This document shows, in pieces, positions 39,985-50,914 of a stretch of DNA of 64,000 nt. The stretch covers positions 78,452,017 through 78,516,016 of the forward strand of contig NC_092807.1 of assembly GCF_040954645.1 (NCBI RefSeq), written 5' to 3'. How positions within the stretch are numbered: the stretch's first letter is position 1; each line of letters opens with the position of its first letter. The notes beneath the pieces were generated by a model, which was not told the origin of the DNA, did not search any database, and was given only the letters and a program-made list of their open reading frames with translations. Made by a program: the position numbers and the translations under genes. This stretch comes from Diabrotica undecimpunctata. Its lineage: Eukaryota > Arthropoda > Insecta > Coleoptera > Chrysomelidae.

Positions 39985-41984
39985 TTAAAGGGGCTCCCTT
40001 TCCCCTCCCCTGCCGTATACCCACGCTCTATAGGCTGGGCATGCCATGCGATCCATGCGATGCCCTTCTTCTTTACATGTAAGGCAGTAAACAGTGCCGC
40101 TACACTGCACCGCCGTGTGACCGCTGTTAAAGCAGTTGTAGCAGCATGCTACCCTGCTTTCACCCTTGCACTCATAAGTGTTGTGCCCGTATAAGAGGCA
40201 TTTGTAACATCTTACGGGCGTGTACTTTTCCATGATCATTCATCACACCCAGCCTATAATGATTGAGCTATATTTCCTCAATTCTGCGGCTTTTGTTGGG
40301 CGTACGGCTATAGTAGCCACCTGTTCCCCGTACCTACTGGTCCTTAGCGTTTTTATGTCCACTTCGTCTTTGGGGATACCTGTGTATGCCTTTATGGCGC
40401 TATGTAGCCTCTCCTCTGTTACGCCAGGGTCCAACCCCGTTATTGTAAAATGGATTTCCTTTTTATGTATGGCCATGTTCATACCAGACATCCTCGTATC
40501 CATTTCTTTTTTCAATTTTTCTGCGGCTCCCTTCCCTTTTAATTTTACGATGATGTCTCCTCCTTCGGTTTTTTTTAGTCTGTCCACTTTTATTCCTATC
40601 TTTCCGATATCTATCTTTTGATTCATTTCTTTTTACACTTCCGTATACTTTTTTCCTCCCGTTTTAATTAGGAGGGCTTCCTCTTGTTCATTTCTCACCC
40701 CTTTATCCATTTCCTTTCCTCTTACTATAATTTCCCAAGTAATATTCTCCCCCGACCCACGAATTCGAGTGACTTCCGCACGTCGTCTTTTTTGATCTCA
40801 TTGTTGACGATTACTTTGACCGTTTCCGGTTGTTTCTCCCTTTCTTTTATCTGCTTGATGGCCTTCTCGGCCATCTCATACATCCCGTGTCTTTTCATTT
40901 TTGTGACGAATGTGTCACACTGGTTTTTTTGCCTAGCCATAGAGCTTCTCTTAGCATTCTCGATGTACTCTATGCTCCCCTCTTTGCATCCCTCTATGAG
41001 TTCAAAGACTTCTTCCCTATAAGTTCTTATTACACTTTCTATCCCCCCCTCTTTTACTTCTTTTTTCGTTATTATTAGACATTCCTTTTTTTCTACTGTT
41101 TCTTGTAGGCCCCCCTGTTCCCACTTCGTTTTTTCAAAGACCTTTTCTTCCCATTTCTTTTTATAGATTTGGCTAAAGGCGTTTGAGTCTCCTCCTTTGT
41201 TTAAGACCCCAATTATTTTTTCTGTCTCCTTCCTCTGCCTTTCCTGTTCTATCTGTAATTGACATTGCTCGCATTTTTCCTCTTCTTCCTCCTCTTGTGA
41301 CACTTGGATTTGGCTGGTTTTATTTTGGATCGTGTTTATTTCCCCCAATAGCTTCTTCATTCTAATCCTTTCTTCTTCTATAGATCCATTCATGTTCAGG
41401 ATATCGAGCATCTCCCTTATCTTCCTCTGGACCCTCTCTTTGTCCGTTTCTTCGGAGTATTTCTTACTCTCCTCTAATTTCTCCTTCTTAAATTTCTCGT
41501 TAATCTCCAAACTATCCCCCTTCCTTTTTTTTACTTGTTGCATTTCAATCTCCTCCTCATCGAACAGAAAAGTTGCCAGGATGCTCTCTTCTATGTCCTG
41601 CCATCCTGCTTCCCCTTGGCTTTCTTTTTTTCTTTCGGATTCTGCCTTCACATTCTCTACTATTTCTGCGGAGAAACCTTCATCTCCTTTGTCTTCCTCC
41701 TCTTTTTCTTCTTCTTCCCAATTTGTTTCTCCTGGAATCTCTTCCCCTACCAGTGTCGAGTGTTTTTGGGCACCCGACCTGTTCATTTTTGGCTGCTTGC
41801 TATGCCAATTCAATAGTTCCAATTCAAATTTTCTCTGCTCTTCTTCGTCTGCTTTGCTGTCTTGCGTCTGTTCTTTCCCATTCACGTTTTTATCTGTAGC
41901 GTTGTCCTTATTCGTTTGCATTGGGTCGTCTTCGTCTTTCATCTTCACATTTTTTGTTTGATTTGGATTCATATGAATTCCCAC
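39985..41984 (-). pseudogene. R1-type LINE ORF1 (nucleic-acid-binding Gag-like protein)
   Basis: Opens with MGIHMNPNQTKNVKMKDEDD at 41984. The long N-terminal half is very rich in E and K and likely coiled-coil. After a stop at 40725 the frame shifts, and 40626-40243 gives TITGLDPGVTEERLHSAIKA, in the style of the RNA-binding fold found before the knuckles. The third part (40239-39985) has three zinc knuckles: CYKCLLYGHNTYEC, CYNCFNSGHTAVQC and CLTCKEEGHRMDRMAC. ORF1 proteins coat the LINE RNA. At least two frame breaks exist. The ATG at 41984 is the only one upstream of the charged region. Confidence 0.8.
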
Positions 41985-42215
41985 GAGTCGGGACGTGCTA
42001 TTCGTCCAACGCAGCAGTGCGCCCTTACCGCGTTAAGGCTGGAATACTTCGGGAGGTCGCCAGGTATCCCGAAGGGATCGTTTATGATGCTCTAACCCTC
42101 ACATCTCTCATATCTTTAGCACGATGCCTTCCACCGTGATAATGGGGATCTTTTATTGAGGTTTACTCCTCTAGGCTTTTGTCACGGTTGCCTCCGGACG
42201 CAGTAGCAGTTGAGT

Positions 42216-42540
42216 TATAAGTTTTTTTTTTTTAGGTGGACGAGATTAGAATAATTGGGATTGGGTAGCCGTAGGAAGATTGGAGGGTAGTTTTGTTGCT
42301 GAAGGCAGAAGGCGTCGCAAAATGCTCGCCTCAGTTGCGGCGCCTTTTGGCGTCCAGCGGCGGTATACGGCGCCAACCCGGTGCACTGTCGCTGGACGCT
42401 GGGACTGTGTTTGGTTTCACTGGTCGTGCTCCCCTCACAAAATTCAGGGACCAAGACCAATTACTCGGCCCTCTCACCAGCGTCGAGGAGAAAATTACAG
42501 CCCCGGAGAGGGTCCGTACAGTGCCTAAGAGAACGTCGAC
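42216..42540. other. GC-rich stretch with T run, possible LINE leader
   Basis: A T run at 42222-42233 is followed by GC-rich sequence up to about 42540. It could be the 5' leader of the R1-type element or the 3' end of another minus-strand retroposon ending in poly(A). The open frames in it have no recognisable motif. Confidence 0.4.
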
Positions 42541-42705
42541 GTAGGACGTGACATTCGACGCAGAACGTGAAATTTCACGTGAAATGACGTGACATTCGAC
42601 GAAAAACGTGACATTCGACGCAGAACGTGACATTTATGTGACATTCGACGCAGTATGTGACATTTATGTGACATTCGACGCAGGACGTGACATTTATGTG
42701 ACAAA
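42541..42705 (+). repeat. Short tandem repeat built on gtgacattcgacgca
   Basis: At least five copies of gtgacattcgacg[ca]a, the later ones alternating with gtgacatttat to make a unit of about 31-33 bases. The array lies just upstream of the unfamiliar plus-strand gene at 42764. Confidence 0.9.
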
Positions 42706-42763
42706 GCAAGACGTCGCTTGACTTAAAACGTAACATTCTACATAGGACATATTCAGTAGTAAT

Positions 42764-43063
42764 ATGAATCCCATCGAGTACATACATAGAGTAATAGAAT
42801 TTCAAAGAAAACTTGATCAGTTAAAGAAAGACATTCAATCATATAAGGATATAAAATAAATTAAAAGACAATTAGATAGCTTGCATTTTGACAACAGCAC
42901 GTGGAAACCCGAAGAGTTGAATCGACAGCAGCAGCAGCAAGACACCTGGGCCTGTAGAAAACTGCCACCAGCTACATATCCATTAACACGTATTCCACCA
43001 ACACCATGTTTGTCAGCAACAACACCACGGGTGTCAGCAGCAACAACACTGTATCCTGTGTAA
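42764..43063 (+). pseudogene. Unrecognised gene, possibly virus-derived
   Basis: From the ATG at 42764 the frame reads MNPIEYIHRVIEFQRKLDQL, amphipathic and likely coiled-coil. It meets an in-frame TAA at 42857-42859, then continues in the same frame with WKPEELNRQQQQQDTW and a Pro/Thr-rich stretch to 43063. I do not recognise the family. Near the end a CAGCAACAAC-rich stretch could have slipped, moving the original frame into the small membrane-anchored frame at 43006. It faces the minus-strand gene at 48713-49182, and a young gypsy element lies between them. The single stop and the coherent composition argue that it was once a real gene. Confidence 0.5.
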
Positions 43064-43122
43064 TATTAGCATCTGTATTTATCTTAATTTTAAAAATTAT
43101 TTTTGAAATTGTAAAGATGTGA
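43006..43122 (+). CDS. Small open frame with a membrane segment, cut by the LTR insertion
   Basis: An ATG at 43006 opens a frame of 38 codons: a Ser/Asn/Thr-rich start, then the hydrophobic run VILASVFILILKIIF, long enough to span a membrane, then a few charged residues. The last codons lie within the gypsy LTR, which starts at 43118. On the far side of the element, after the duplicated aaga, the same register continues briefly with basic residues and a stop, followed by two aataaa signals. So a short membrane protein, or the C-terminal anchor of the gene at 42764, probably ended there before the insertion. Function unknown. Confidence 0.4.
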   Translation: MFVSNNTTGVSSNNTVSCVILASVFILILKIIFEIVKM

Positions 43123-43750
43123 TGGGTAGCTCTTTCGGGGCGACAGACTCAGTAAAACACAGGTTTGAAATAAAAATAAATCTATTAAGTATATATATAC
43201 AATAAATAAAAACTAAAAAAGGAATTCTACGTTGTATACTTATAAAACAAAAATAAAATGAATTCTACGTTTCCGTCTGGGTCCCGCGATGAATGAATTC
43301 CCCGGCAAACGTCTATAAAAGAAAAGAAACTAATTATTACTAATGAAGAAATGAAATAGCAGACCCACGGTAATGTTCAATACACAAATACCGATGGGTT
43401 CCGCTTGGCTAAGGACAGAGTACGATCCTCAATACGGAAATCTCTCTGTCCGGCTTGGCTCTGTGCAGATCCACGGTAATGTTCAATACACAGTACCGAT
43501 GGGTTCCGCTTGGTTAAGGACAGAGTATGATCCTCAATACGGAAATCTCTCTGTCCAAGATGGCTCGCAGGTTCACTACACCGGCGAGTCAGGGAGCCTA
43601 GAGCGCTAGCTACAAGACTGTCTAATTCCGCTATTCACACGCCTTAAATAGCCGTTCTGATTCCCACTTCGCCGTCACGTTGTAGAAGTGGATGCGCAAA
43701 TATTGACACTCCCACGGTTCGAACTGTTAAACGATCAGAGCATAGTTACA
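43118..43750 (-). repeat. 3' LTR of the young gypsy element
   Basis: 633 bp, nearly identical to 47959-48591. It contains a 106-bp tandem duplication (43365-43470 and 43471 to about 43571) built on ccacggtaatgttcaataca. Confidence 0.96.
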
Positions 43751-43763
43751 CCCCCTTCTCTTT
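43751..43763 (-). promoter_or_regulatory. Polypurine tract
   Basis: The minus strand reads aaagagaaggggg directly before the 3' LTR, preceded by a T run. It is a clear plus-strand priming site. Confidence 0.85.
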
Positions 43764-43846
43764 AAAAAAAAAAAGTAACATACCTTTTTTTTGTGTATAT
43801 GGTGTCTACAGCCTTGTGATGTCATCTATCCCTCTCGGTATCTTTA

Positions 43847-46800
43847 TCACAATCTTCCTCCCCACGGTTTTAAATCTTTTACATGCGCCGTCGTCTGCTT
43901 GCGGCTACTACTATCGGCCAATTTCAGTTTTACTATTACTGGTGATATCACTGACGTTACTATGTATGGTCCTGAGTACTTCGGCGCTAGTTTGCTGGTG
44001 AAAGCTGCGCTAGCCGATGATAGATGGTGTTCCTTTTTCATGACTCGATCTCCTGGATGTGGCTGCCAGTCTCTTCGTCTTAGATCGTAATGTTTCTTTT
44101 GGTCCTCGAAAGCGTGTTCCATGTGCACTTTCGCTAGTTCTCTTAACGCTTCTAACTTGTTTAAGTTTTCTGCATACCCCTGTATATCTTGTCCATTTGT
44201 CGCCTCTGTTGTGTCTAATTCCCTTCCGAAATTAAGAAGCGCTGGTGAAAATCCTGTTGAATCGTGTCTTGACGAATTTATGGCGTAGCAGAATTCTGGT
44301 ATGAATTTGTCCCAGTCTTTATGGTTATCCTCCACGTAAGTAGCTATCATCGTTTTCAGTACTTTGTTCATTCGTTCTACTGGATTGCATTGAGGTGAGT
44401 ACGGCGGTGTTAGGATGTGATTTATGTTATAGGACTTTAGGAACGCCTTAAAATTTCCGCTTGTGAATTGCGCGCCGTTGTCCGAGATGATTTTCTTCGG
44501 GATACCGAATTGCATGACTACTTTTGATCGTAGAGTGTCGATGATTGCGTTCGTAGATGCTGCTCTTATTGGCTGGGCGACGACCCATTTGGTAAACCGG
44601 TCTTGCACGACTATTAAGAAAATGTTTCCTTTTGCAGATCTTGGGAATGGTCCCATTAAATCAATTGAGACAGTATGCCAAGGCTTTTCTACAGTGGACG
44701 GTTGCATTTTCCCGGCTGGTTGCATTTGAGACGGTTTATATTGGAGGCACTTCGAACAAGCTCTAACGTAGTCTGCAATTTGTTTAAACATCTTAGGCCA
44801 ATAGTACTTTTGCGCTATTCGGCAAATTGTTTTTGCAATTCCTAAGTGGCCTGCTGTGGTCGAGTCATGATTTTCCTCCAAAATATCTTCCCTTTTATAT
44901 CTTGGTACGCATAATTTCCATGGGTTATTAAACTCTGGGTCGGCTAAATTACGGCTGTTCCAAACGTGTTTATATAATTTCCCGTTTGATATTTGTAAAT
45001 CCGGGAAATCGTCTGGGTTCTGGAGTACATTTCTATATAAATTATCGTACCAACTGCATGATTCCAGTTCTGATGCTAATAATTCCGACTCTGGTTCTTC
45101 GCTCTGGTTTTCTTGTGGTTGTCGTGACAAAGCATCTGCTACCTTGTTGAGGACTCCCTTTCTATATATTACCTCGAAATCGTACTGTTGCAGTTCTAAA
45201 CTTCACCTGGCTAACCAACCTGACGGGTTTTTAAGGTTCTTCAGCCATTTGAGGGACTGATGGTCTGATATGACCTTAAAATTGTATCCTTCTATATACG
45301 GCCTCATTTGCTTTATCCCGTACGCGATGGATAGACATTCTTTTTCCGTTGTGGAATATTTTGTCTCGGCTGGTGTGAGGGTTCGACTAGCATATGCAAT
45401 TACTTTATCCTGGCCGTCGTATTTCTGTGTTAGTGCAAATCCAAGTCCACAGTTCGACGCATCTGTTTGCAGGTAAAATGTTTTCGAAAAATCGGGGCAT
45501 GCTAATACTGGGGCCGATGTAAGTTTTGATTTTAGCTCTTCAAACGCGTTTTCCTGCTTATCGGTCCATTTCCATCTTATCTTCATCTTCAGAAGCATGT
45601 TTAGCGGTCCTGCTATTGTCGAATAGTTCTCTATGAATCGGCGGTACCATGATGTTATTCCTAGGAACCGGCGGAGTTGACGCACATTTCTCGGTGCTGT
45701 AAGTCCGGTTATAGCGTTGGTTTTCTCCGGGTCGGTTTTTATTCCTTCTGCTCCAACCACATGTCCTAAGTATCTGAGTTCTGACTGGCAAAACGTGCAT
45801 TTCTCGAAGTTCAGCTGTAATCTGGCTTCTTTCAGTCTTCGGAAAACTTCATGTAGGTGATTTAAATGCTCTTGGAGCGTTTTAGATATTACTACGATAT
45901 TATCCAAGTAGGCAAACGCGAATTCCATATCGGGAGGTATTACCTTATCCAGTAGGCGTTGGAAAGTGGCTCCTGCGGAATGCAGTCCGAATGGGGTGGT
46001 TTTGAACTGAAAATGGCCTTTTCCGGGTACGCTAAATGCTGTCACTGGGCGGCTTGTTTCTTCTAGGGGTATTTGAAAATATCCCTGTTTCAAATCGAGG
46101 GTCGATATAAAATTTGCTTCCTTAAGTCTATCCAGAATTTTCGATATTCTGGGTAACGGATATGCGTCCTTATCTGATAGTTCGTTGACTTTTCTAAAGT
46201 CAATGCAAAATCTGTACGAGTTATCCTTTTTCCTAACTAGTACAATCGGTGAACTCCAACCACTTATGGAGGGTTCGATGGTTCCTTCTTTTAACATCTT
46301 GTCCACTTCTTGGTTGATGATCTGTAGCATTGCGGGATTGTGTCGCCTATAAGGCTGCTTGACTGGATCGCACTTTTTCTTCAATTTTATTTCGTGTCTT
46401 ATTAAGTTGGTGGGTCCTGTTATATTCTCAAACTCCCTTAGTTCTTTTCTTAGGAACCTTTCTAACTCCGTATTTTGAGTGGAGTCTTTTAAAGTGTTAC
46501 ATGTCTCTTCTTGATGTTGTATGTATTGTTTGGTCATATGTTTATCGAATTTAAGTTCGATAGAATGGTTCCTGAGGAATTCCACTCCTATTAATGCATC
46601 TTCCGTCAACCCTGGCATTACTATGAATGTTTGTCGGGTTTGTAACTTATCGATCTCGCATTCAATTGTCAACTTCTGGTTAAGCTCGATTGACGCTCCA
46701 TTTGCTAGTCTTGTTCTCCCGCTGTAGCTATCTAGAGAGTCCTTGTATATCTGAGCTATTTTATCCCCGACGTAATTTTTAGTAGTTCCTGTGTCGATGA

Positions 46801-47020
46801 GCGCTCTGTATGTTCTTTGCCCTATTTTTAGTGATGCGAACAGTCGAATGTCTTTGCTTGCTGGCTGTGTAACGGCGAAAACGAATGGAGTCGAATCTTG
46901 TTTTACAGACTGGGACGACTCCTTCTTTCTCCAGTCTGTAATTCGTTTCCCTGACGCCTGAAACAGCAGTCGCTGCTGTAAACCCCTTCTCTGCCGCAAC
47001 GCGAACAAAATTTTTTCCAT
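43847..47020 (-). pseudogene. pol: gypsy Pol: protease, reverse transcriptase, RNase H, integrase
   Basis: One frame broken by a single TGA at 45203-45205 where relatives have Trp (WLAR, stop, SLELQQ). Protease has ALIDTGTTKNYV. Reverse transcriptase has FCIDFRKVNELSDKDAYPLP, STLDLKQGYFQIPL (first aspartate), FGLHSAGATFQRLLD, and AYLDNIVVISK where the usual YLDD reads YLDN, losing a metal-binding aspartate. RNase H has FYLQTDASNCGLGFA and TEKECLSIAYGIK. Integrase has the zinc motif from AGHLGIAKTI to CSKCLQYK, then core residues in SIDLMGPFP, KIISDNGAQF and CNPVERMNKV, and a C-terminal KYSGPYIVTSV. About 1050 codons, the normal length. Inactive because of the N and the stop. Confidence 0.93.
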
Positions 47021-47930
47021 GGGTTTTTGCAGTTTTTACGGCTGTGACCTGGCATCTTGCATCTAAAGCATGCCGTTTTCGCATCGTACTCTGCTTGCTT
47101 CCGTGCGTCTCCAGTTTCCACGGCAAATCTGATTTGCTTGGGTCTTTTCGTCTTCTAGAGCTTCGTATTCTTGGGCTAAATCCTGTAATTCGGCTAAGTT
47201 TCCGAAATCCCGGCGGCGAGCATAAAGCTTATATTCTGGTAACAAATTTTTGTATATCCTTTCGAGTTCTTGGTTTTTGGAAAAAGAGCCTTCTCGTCTG
47301 ATTAATGTTTGAATCTCCGTGATATATCTATCTACTGGTTCGTTCTGTCTCTGTCTTCTGTTTCGGATTTCCTCTTCTAGTTGTAGCAAATATCCCCTGG
47401 GATAGAAAACTTTTTTTAAAATCTTCGCTGAAATCTGTCCATGACTTCCAATTTTTGTTATTGTTTCTGTACCATAACAAAGCGTGGTCTCCTAATAATT
47501 CAGGTAATGCGTTTAGTAGATCTTGTTTATCGATCTCGTAGGCCAAGCTTAATTCGTCTATCCTCTCTAAGAATTCTATTGCATCCGAATGTTTCTTGTC
47601 GAAGTGTGTGTTCCACTTTCGTACTTGATTTAGCAATTCTGGTTGCCCCATTTGTCTCGTTATTGTTAATTCCTGTAATTGTCTTCGGATGCCCGAAATT
47701 TCCTGGGCCAGTGTGTCGGATTCTGTTCCCTTGGAAGTTTTTTCTATTGGGATTGTTCCTGTAGCTTCCTTGCGATTTTTAAAATAGGTTCTGAGTCGTG
47801 TTCTCAATTCGTCGACGGTTCCCTTGGGATCTAAGCCGTATTTTGCGGCCTCGCTCTGCAATTCCTGTTTGCAAAGTCGGTTTATCCACGACGTACCTGT
47901 TACTGAGTCTGTGTCTTTATCTGTCGGCAT
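46903..47930 (-). pseudogene. gag: gypsy Gag, two frame breaks
   Basis: The first part (47930-47328) opens MPTDKDTDSVTGTSWINRLC and has a SAP-like stretch, LQSEAAKYGLDPKGTVDELR, near residues 28-50. This is followed by the capsid-type region ALPELLGDHALLWYRNNN. Near 47395 the reading moves to another frame (47389-47063: RQRQNEPVDRYITEIQTLIR), and near 47120 to a third, which carries two zinc knuckles, CFRCKMPGHSRKNC and CSRCGREGVYSSDC. Gag packages the element RNA. The start at 47930 lies just after the primer site and fits. The last change into pol may be a natural frameshift; the first looks like damage. Confidence 0.85.
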
Positions 47931-47942
47931 GTTATTAATTTT

Positions 47943-47955
47943 TGCTCGGGCGCCA
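47943..47955 (-). promoter_or_regulatory. Primer binding site (lysine-tRNA-like)
   Basis: Three bases inside the 5' LTR the minus strand reads tggcgcccgagca. Its first ten bases match the lysine-tRNA primer site of many retroelements. Confidence 0.85.
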
Positions 47956-47958
47956 GTT

Positions 47959-48591
47959 TGTGATGGGTAGCTCTTTCGGGGCGACAGACTCAGTAAAACA
48001 CAGGTTTGAAATAAAAATAAATCTATTAAGTATATATATACAATAAATAAAAACTAAAAAAGGAATTCTACGTTGTATACTTATAAAACAAAAATAAAAT
48101 GAATTCTACGTTTCCGTCTGGGTCCCGCGATGAATGAATTCCCCGGCAAACGTCTATAAAAGAAAAGAAACTAATTATTACTAATGAAGAAATGAAATAG
48201 CAGACCCACGGTAATGTTCAATACACAAATACCGATGGGTTCCGCTTGGCTAAGGACAGAGTACGATCCTCAATACGGAAATCTCTCTGTCCGGCTTGGC
48301 TCTGTGCAGATCCACGGTAATGTTCAATACACAGTACCGATGGGTTCCGCTTGGTTAAGGACAGAGTATGATCCTCAATACGGAAATCTCTCTGTCCAAG
48401 ATGGCTCGCAGGTTCACTACACCGGCGAGTCAGGGAGCCTAGAGCGCTAGCTACAAGACTGTCTAATTCCGCTATTCACACGCCTTAAATAGCCGTTCTA
48501 ATTCCCACTTCGCCGTCACGTTGTAGAAGTGGATGCGCAAATATTGACACTCCCACGGTTCGAACTGTTAAACGATCAGAGCATCGTTACA
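47959..48591 (-). repeat. 5' LTR of the young gypsy element
   Basis: 633 bp with TG...CA ends and the same internal 106-bp duplication (48206-48311 and 48312 to about 48412). Followed by target duplication aaga. Confidence 0.96.
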
Positions 48592-48712
48592 AAGAGAAAA
48601 TTCTTCATGTAATATAAGACTCGATCAATAAAGATGTTTTAAATAAAAAACAAGCGTTTAATCTCCAATATATTTATTTATACATATAAAAAAATTACAA
48701 TGGTATTATGGT
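48592..48712. other. Convergent 3' ends of two disrupted genes
   Basis: On the plus strand two aataaa signals (about 48630 and 48645) follow the interrupted small membrane frame. On the minus strand an aataaa (tttatt near 48669) follows the gene at 48713. The two transcripts would have ended here facing each other. Confidence 0.45.
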
Positions 48713-49182
48713 TTAGGTAAACCAGTGACGTAGACGATCCACAGTTCTTTCGGTGCATGAAAATAATCCAGTGGCATGGCATGGGTTTGGAGTAGGACCA
48801 ACGTTTCCAGTAGCACAAGGCGTACCATCAAATTTGCAAACATCAATAATAAGCGGAAAAACTCCAAAAACGTGGCGTTTCCTATCCAAATATTCTGCTT
48901 TTTGTTCCCCTCGAACGTAGTTACAGTCAGCTGCATACAACAACTTGGTTTCTAGTATTTCATTTATTTTGGATAGTTCAACTTCCCCATCAGAGTATCG
49001 AATTCCAAGCAGGTTTCTACGTATGATACAGTCTTCTTATCCTCGTTACTTAGCGTATTGAATGGTTTCTGTGGCAGAAATACGTAATGGCTTCGTTTCA
49101 TGCCAATTTCAATGGTAAGTTCTTTGGGAACAAACCACCCGTCCACAACGAATCCCTGAATATCTACGAATGCTACTCTCAT
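48713..49182 (-). pseudogene. Conserved-looking gene of unknown function, one frameshift; virus-derived?
   Basis: Starts MRVAFVDIQGFVVDGWFVPK at 49182, continuing KELTIEIGMK and HYVFLPQKPFNTLSNEDKKT. It stops at 48964, and the next frame carries on with CNYVRGEQKAEYLDRK, FPLIIDVCKFDGTPC and a Cys/His-containing end, CHATGLFSC. The F-D-x-(E/Q) start resembles the first motif of DnaQ-like exonucleases, and the pattern reminds me of small proteins widespread as insertions in insect genomes, but I cannot name it. Directly upstream is the C-terminus of another gene (49225-49371), as in a compact viral genome. Length about 155 residues. The ATG is well placed and no earlier in-frame ATG is plausible. 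Confidence 0.5.
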
Positions 49183-49224
49183 GATGACTGCTCGTATACT
49201 ACTGACACTTTATGCCTCTAATTT

Positions 49225-49371
49225 AGACTTTTTACAATTTCGGTGAGAGGGAAGTACTCCATTACGCAATCGTGAATTATAATGCAGTAGACTTTGGTAT
49301 TTTCGGGAAAACCATTATTCGCTTCAATATCGAGTTTTACGTCAACAGTGGATGCTTTTATGCTTTCTTCT
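49225..49371 (-). pseudogene. C-terminal end of an unrecognised protein, cut by the (TA)n array
   Basis: The minus strand reads [20 protein letters not shown], then [20 protein letters not shown] and ends at a stop at about 49225-49227. The composition and clean stop suggest a real gene end. Everything upstream is replaced by TA repeats. It ends about 40 bases before the gene at 49182 and shares its strand, so the two were likely neighbours in one compact unit. A viral structural protein is possible but unproven. Confidence 0.4.
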
Positions 49372-49377
49372 TGTATA

Positions 49378-49595
<218 letters not shown>

Positions 49596-50914
49596 ATATT
49601 GGCTCTGTCGATTCGTCAACATGTATAGTTTCACAATTTTTAAAAATTTTGTGGAGCCCCTAAGTACCCCTGTATCATGAATGTATATCGCTTAGTTCAC
49701 GTGTATATATTATAGGGGTCGTTCAGATCTTGTTCCGTGTATATTGGAACCATACGTATATCGGTTTAAGTAAGCTCTGGCAGCTTGGCAACTATGAGAT
49801 TAAGCCATTTATTTCCAGCGTATATTCTAAACGGTTCATATAGACTCCTTACTTTTGTTATCATTCATACGCATTACAGTATGTAACAGATATGTGTACT
49901 ACCAAATACCTGTTTTTGGTAGGTACGTGCTTTTCTAAAAATAGATTTATAGATACAAAAGGATTTCATTAAAAAGTTGGATGTGTTTTTTCATATGCGA
50001 AAATTTCCTAATGTATTTTGTTAACGTGAGTATGTCTTTATACGTTTTATTTAAGAATCCGGTTAATAAGAACTTCTTTTATTTCATCCATTGTTTCATG
50101 ATATCTTATATACAGCTTTTTTATTATTTTAATTCTTCTATTTTATTATTTTATTTTTTTCTGGATTCTATTTCTTATTATTCTATTTTTTAATTCTGGA
50201 TAGAAGGTTATCTCAGAATAAATATTTAAGTGCTAAAATAGATATTTTTTTGTTAAAATGGGTAGTAGTGCACAAAAAAGAGAAGAATGATTAATTTTTC
50301 TAACATGAATTATACCACTTCACCAATATTACATATTTCTGAATGTTTTATCTCGTATTTAGAAGTAATATGTAATCAATATAAGTGGAGTTATTGTCAA
50401 ATTTGCAATGATCTTTATAAGTAATAGCTTACTGACTGTACTTTACATGTTCAGTTCACATAAATAAACCTTGTCCCTTCAAAAAGAGCGATTTGAACGG
50501 TAAAGTTAACTAAGAAAGTGCGATAAGTCTTGTACCACCCCACATGTACACAAGTTAACCGGTGTTTGCAGGCAAGAGTCCTCCTGGCAGATTTAAGGAA
50601 GATAACTACCATAAGGAAGTTCCGTTCGAGGGATCAGATGGAGAGGAGCAGCCTATTTTTGTTTGTATATCTTGCAGATGTGTTGATATAGCCAGTTTTT
50701 CCTTGATTCTAGTCATAAAATGGGCTGGTATTCGTGGAGTGGATGTCACGAATCTGGACTTTGTTTTTTTTTGCTCTCTAGCTACTTATCTTCGGATACT
50801 AGGTGGATTGATAGCTACGATATTGTAGAGCTTATGTATGGATGTGAGTCTTAATATTCCCTGAATTTGGCTGACTAATTTATAACTAAATATTTTATAA
50901 GTTATTTAAATAAC
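49596..50914. other. No gene recognised
   Basis: AT-rich. The 88-codon frame at 50562-50828 has no motif I recognise. Confidence 0.55.

Larger units (their letters stand above)
36052..42215 (-). mobile_element. R1-type non-LTR retrotransposon, nearly full length
   Basis: A LINE of about 6 kb on the minus strand, ending in a poly(A) tail (T run at 36052-36067). ORF1 carries three CCHC knuckles. ORF2 has an apurinic-type endonuclease, reverse transcriptase and a C-terminal cysteine motif, the order of the R1 clade (which includes TRAS and Waldo). A GC-rich leader of at least 230 bases precedes ORF1, and the true 5' end is not fixed. I could not find a target duplication. Both frames have several shifts and stops. 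Confidence 0.85.
43118..48591 (-). mobile_element. Young Ty3/gypsy LTR retrotransposon
   Basis: A 5474-bp element bounded by two 633-bp LTRs with TG...CA ends. I found only two differences between them (43651/48492 g/a and 43744/48585 a/c). A 4-bp target duplication, aaga, lies at 43114-43117 and 48592-48595. The minus strand carries gag then pol (protease, reverse transcriptase, RNase H, integrase); no env. Primer site and polypurine tract are intact. LTR identity implies recent insertion, yet the genes carry several lesions. Confidence 0.96.

Noticed and set aside
40830..41961. Several hydrophobic, Phe/Ser/Leu-rich frames on the plus strand
   Set aside because: They are the complement of the Glu/Lys-rich LINE ORF1, which predicts exactly this composition.
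43373..43609. Open frame with internal repeats in the gypsy LTR (same at 48214-48450)
   Set aside because: It is the translation of the 106-bp LTR duplication; it lies on the strand opposite the element and has no start context or homology.
50562..50828. 88-codon plus-strand frame
   Set aside because: Looks coding in places, but I recognise no family and its N-terminal context is AT-rich DNA; not enough to call a gene.
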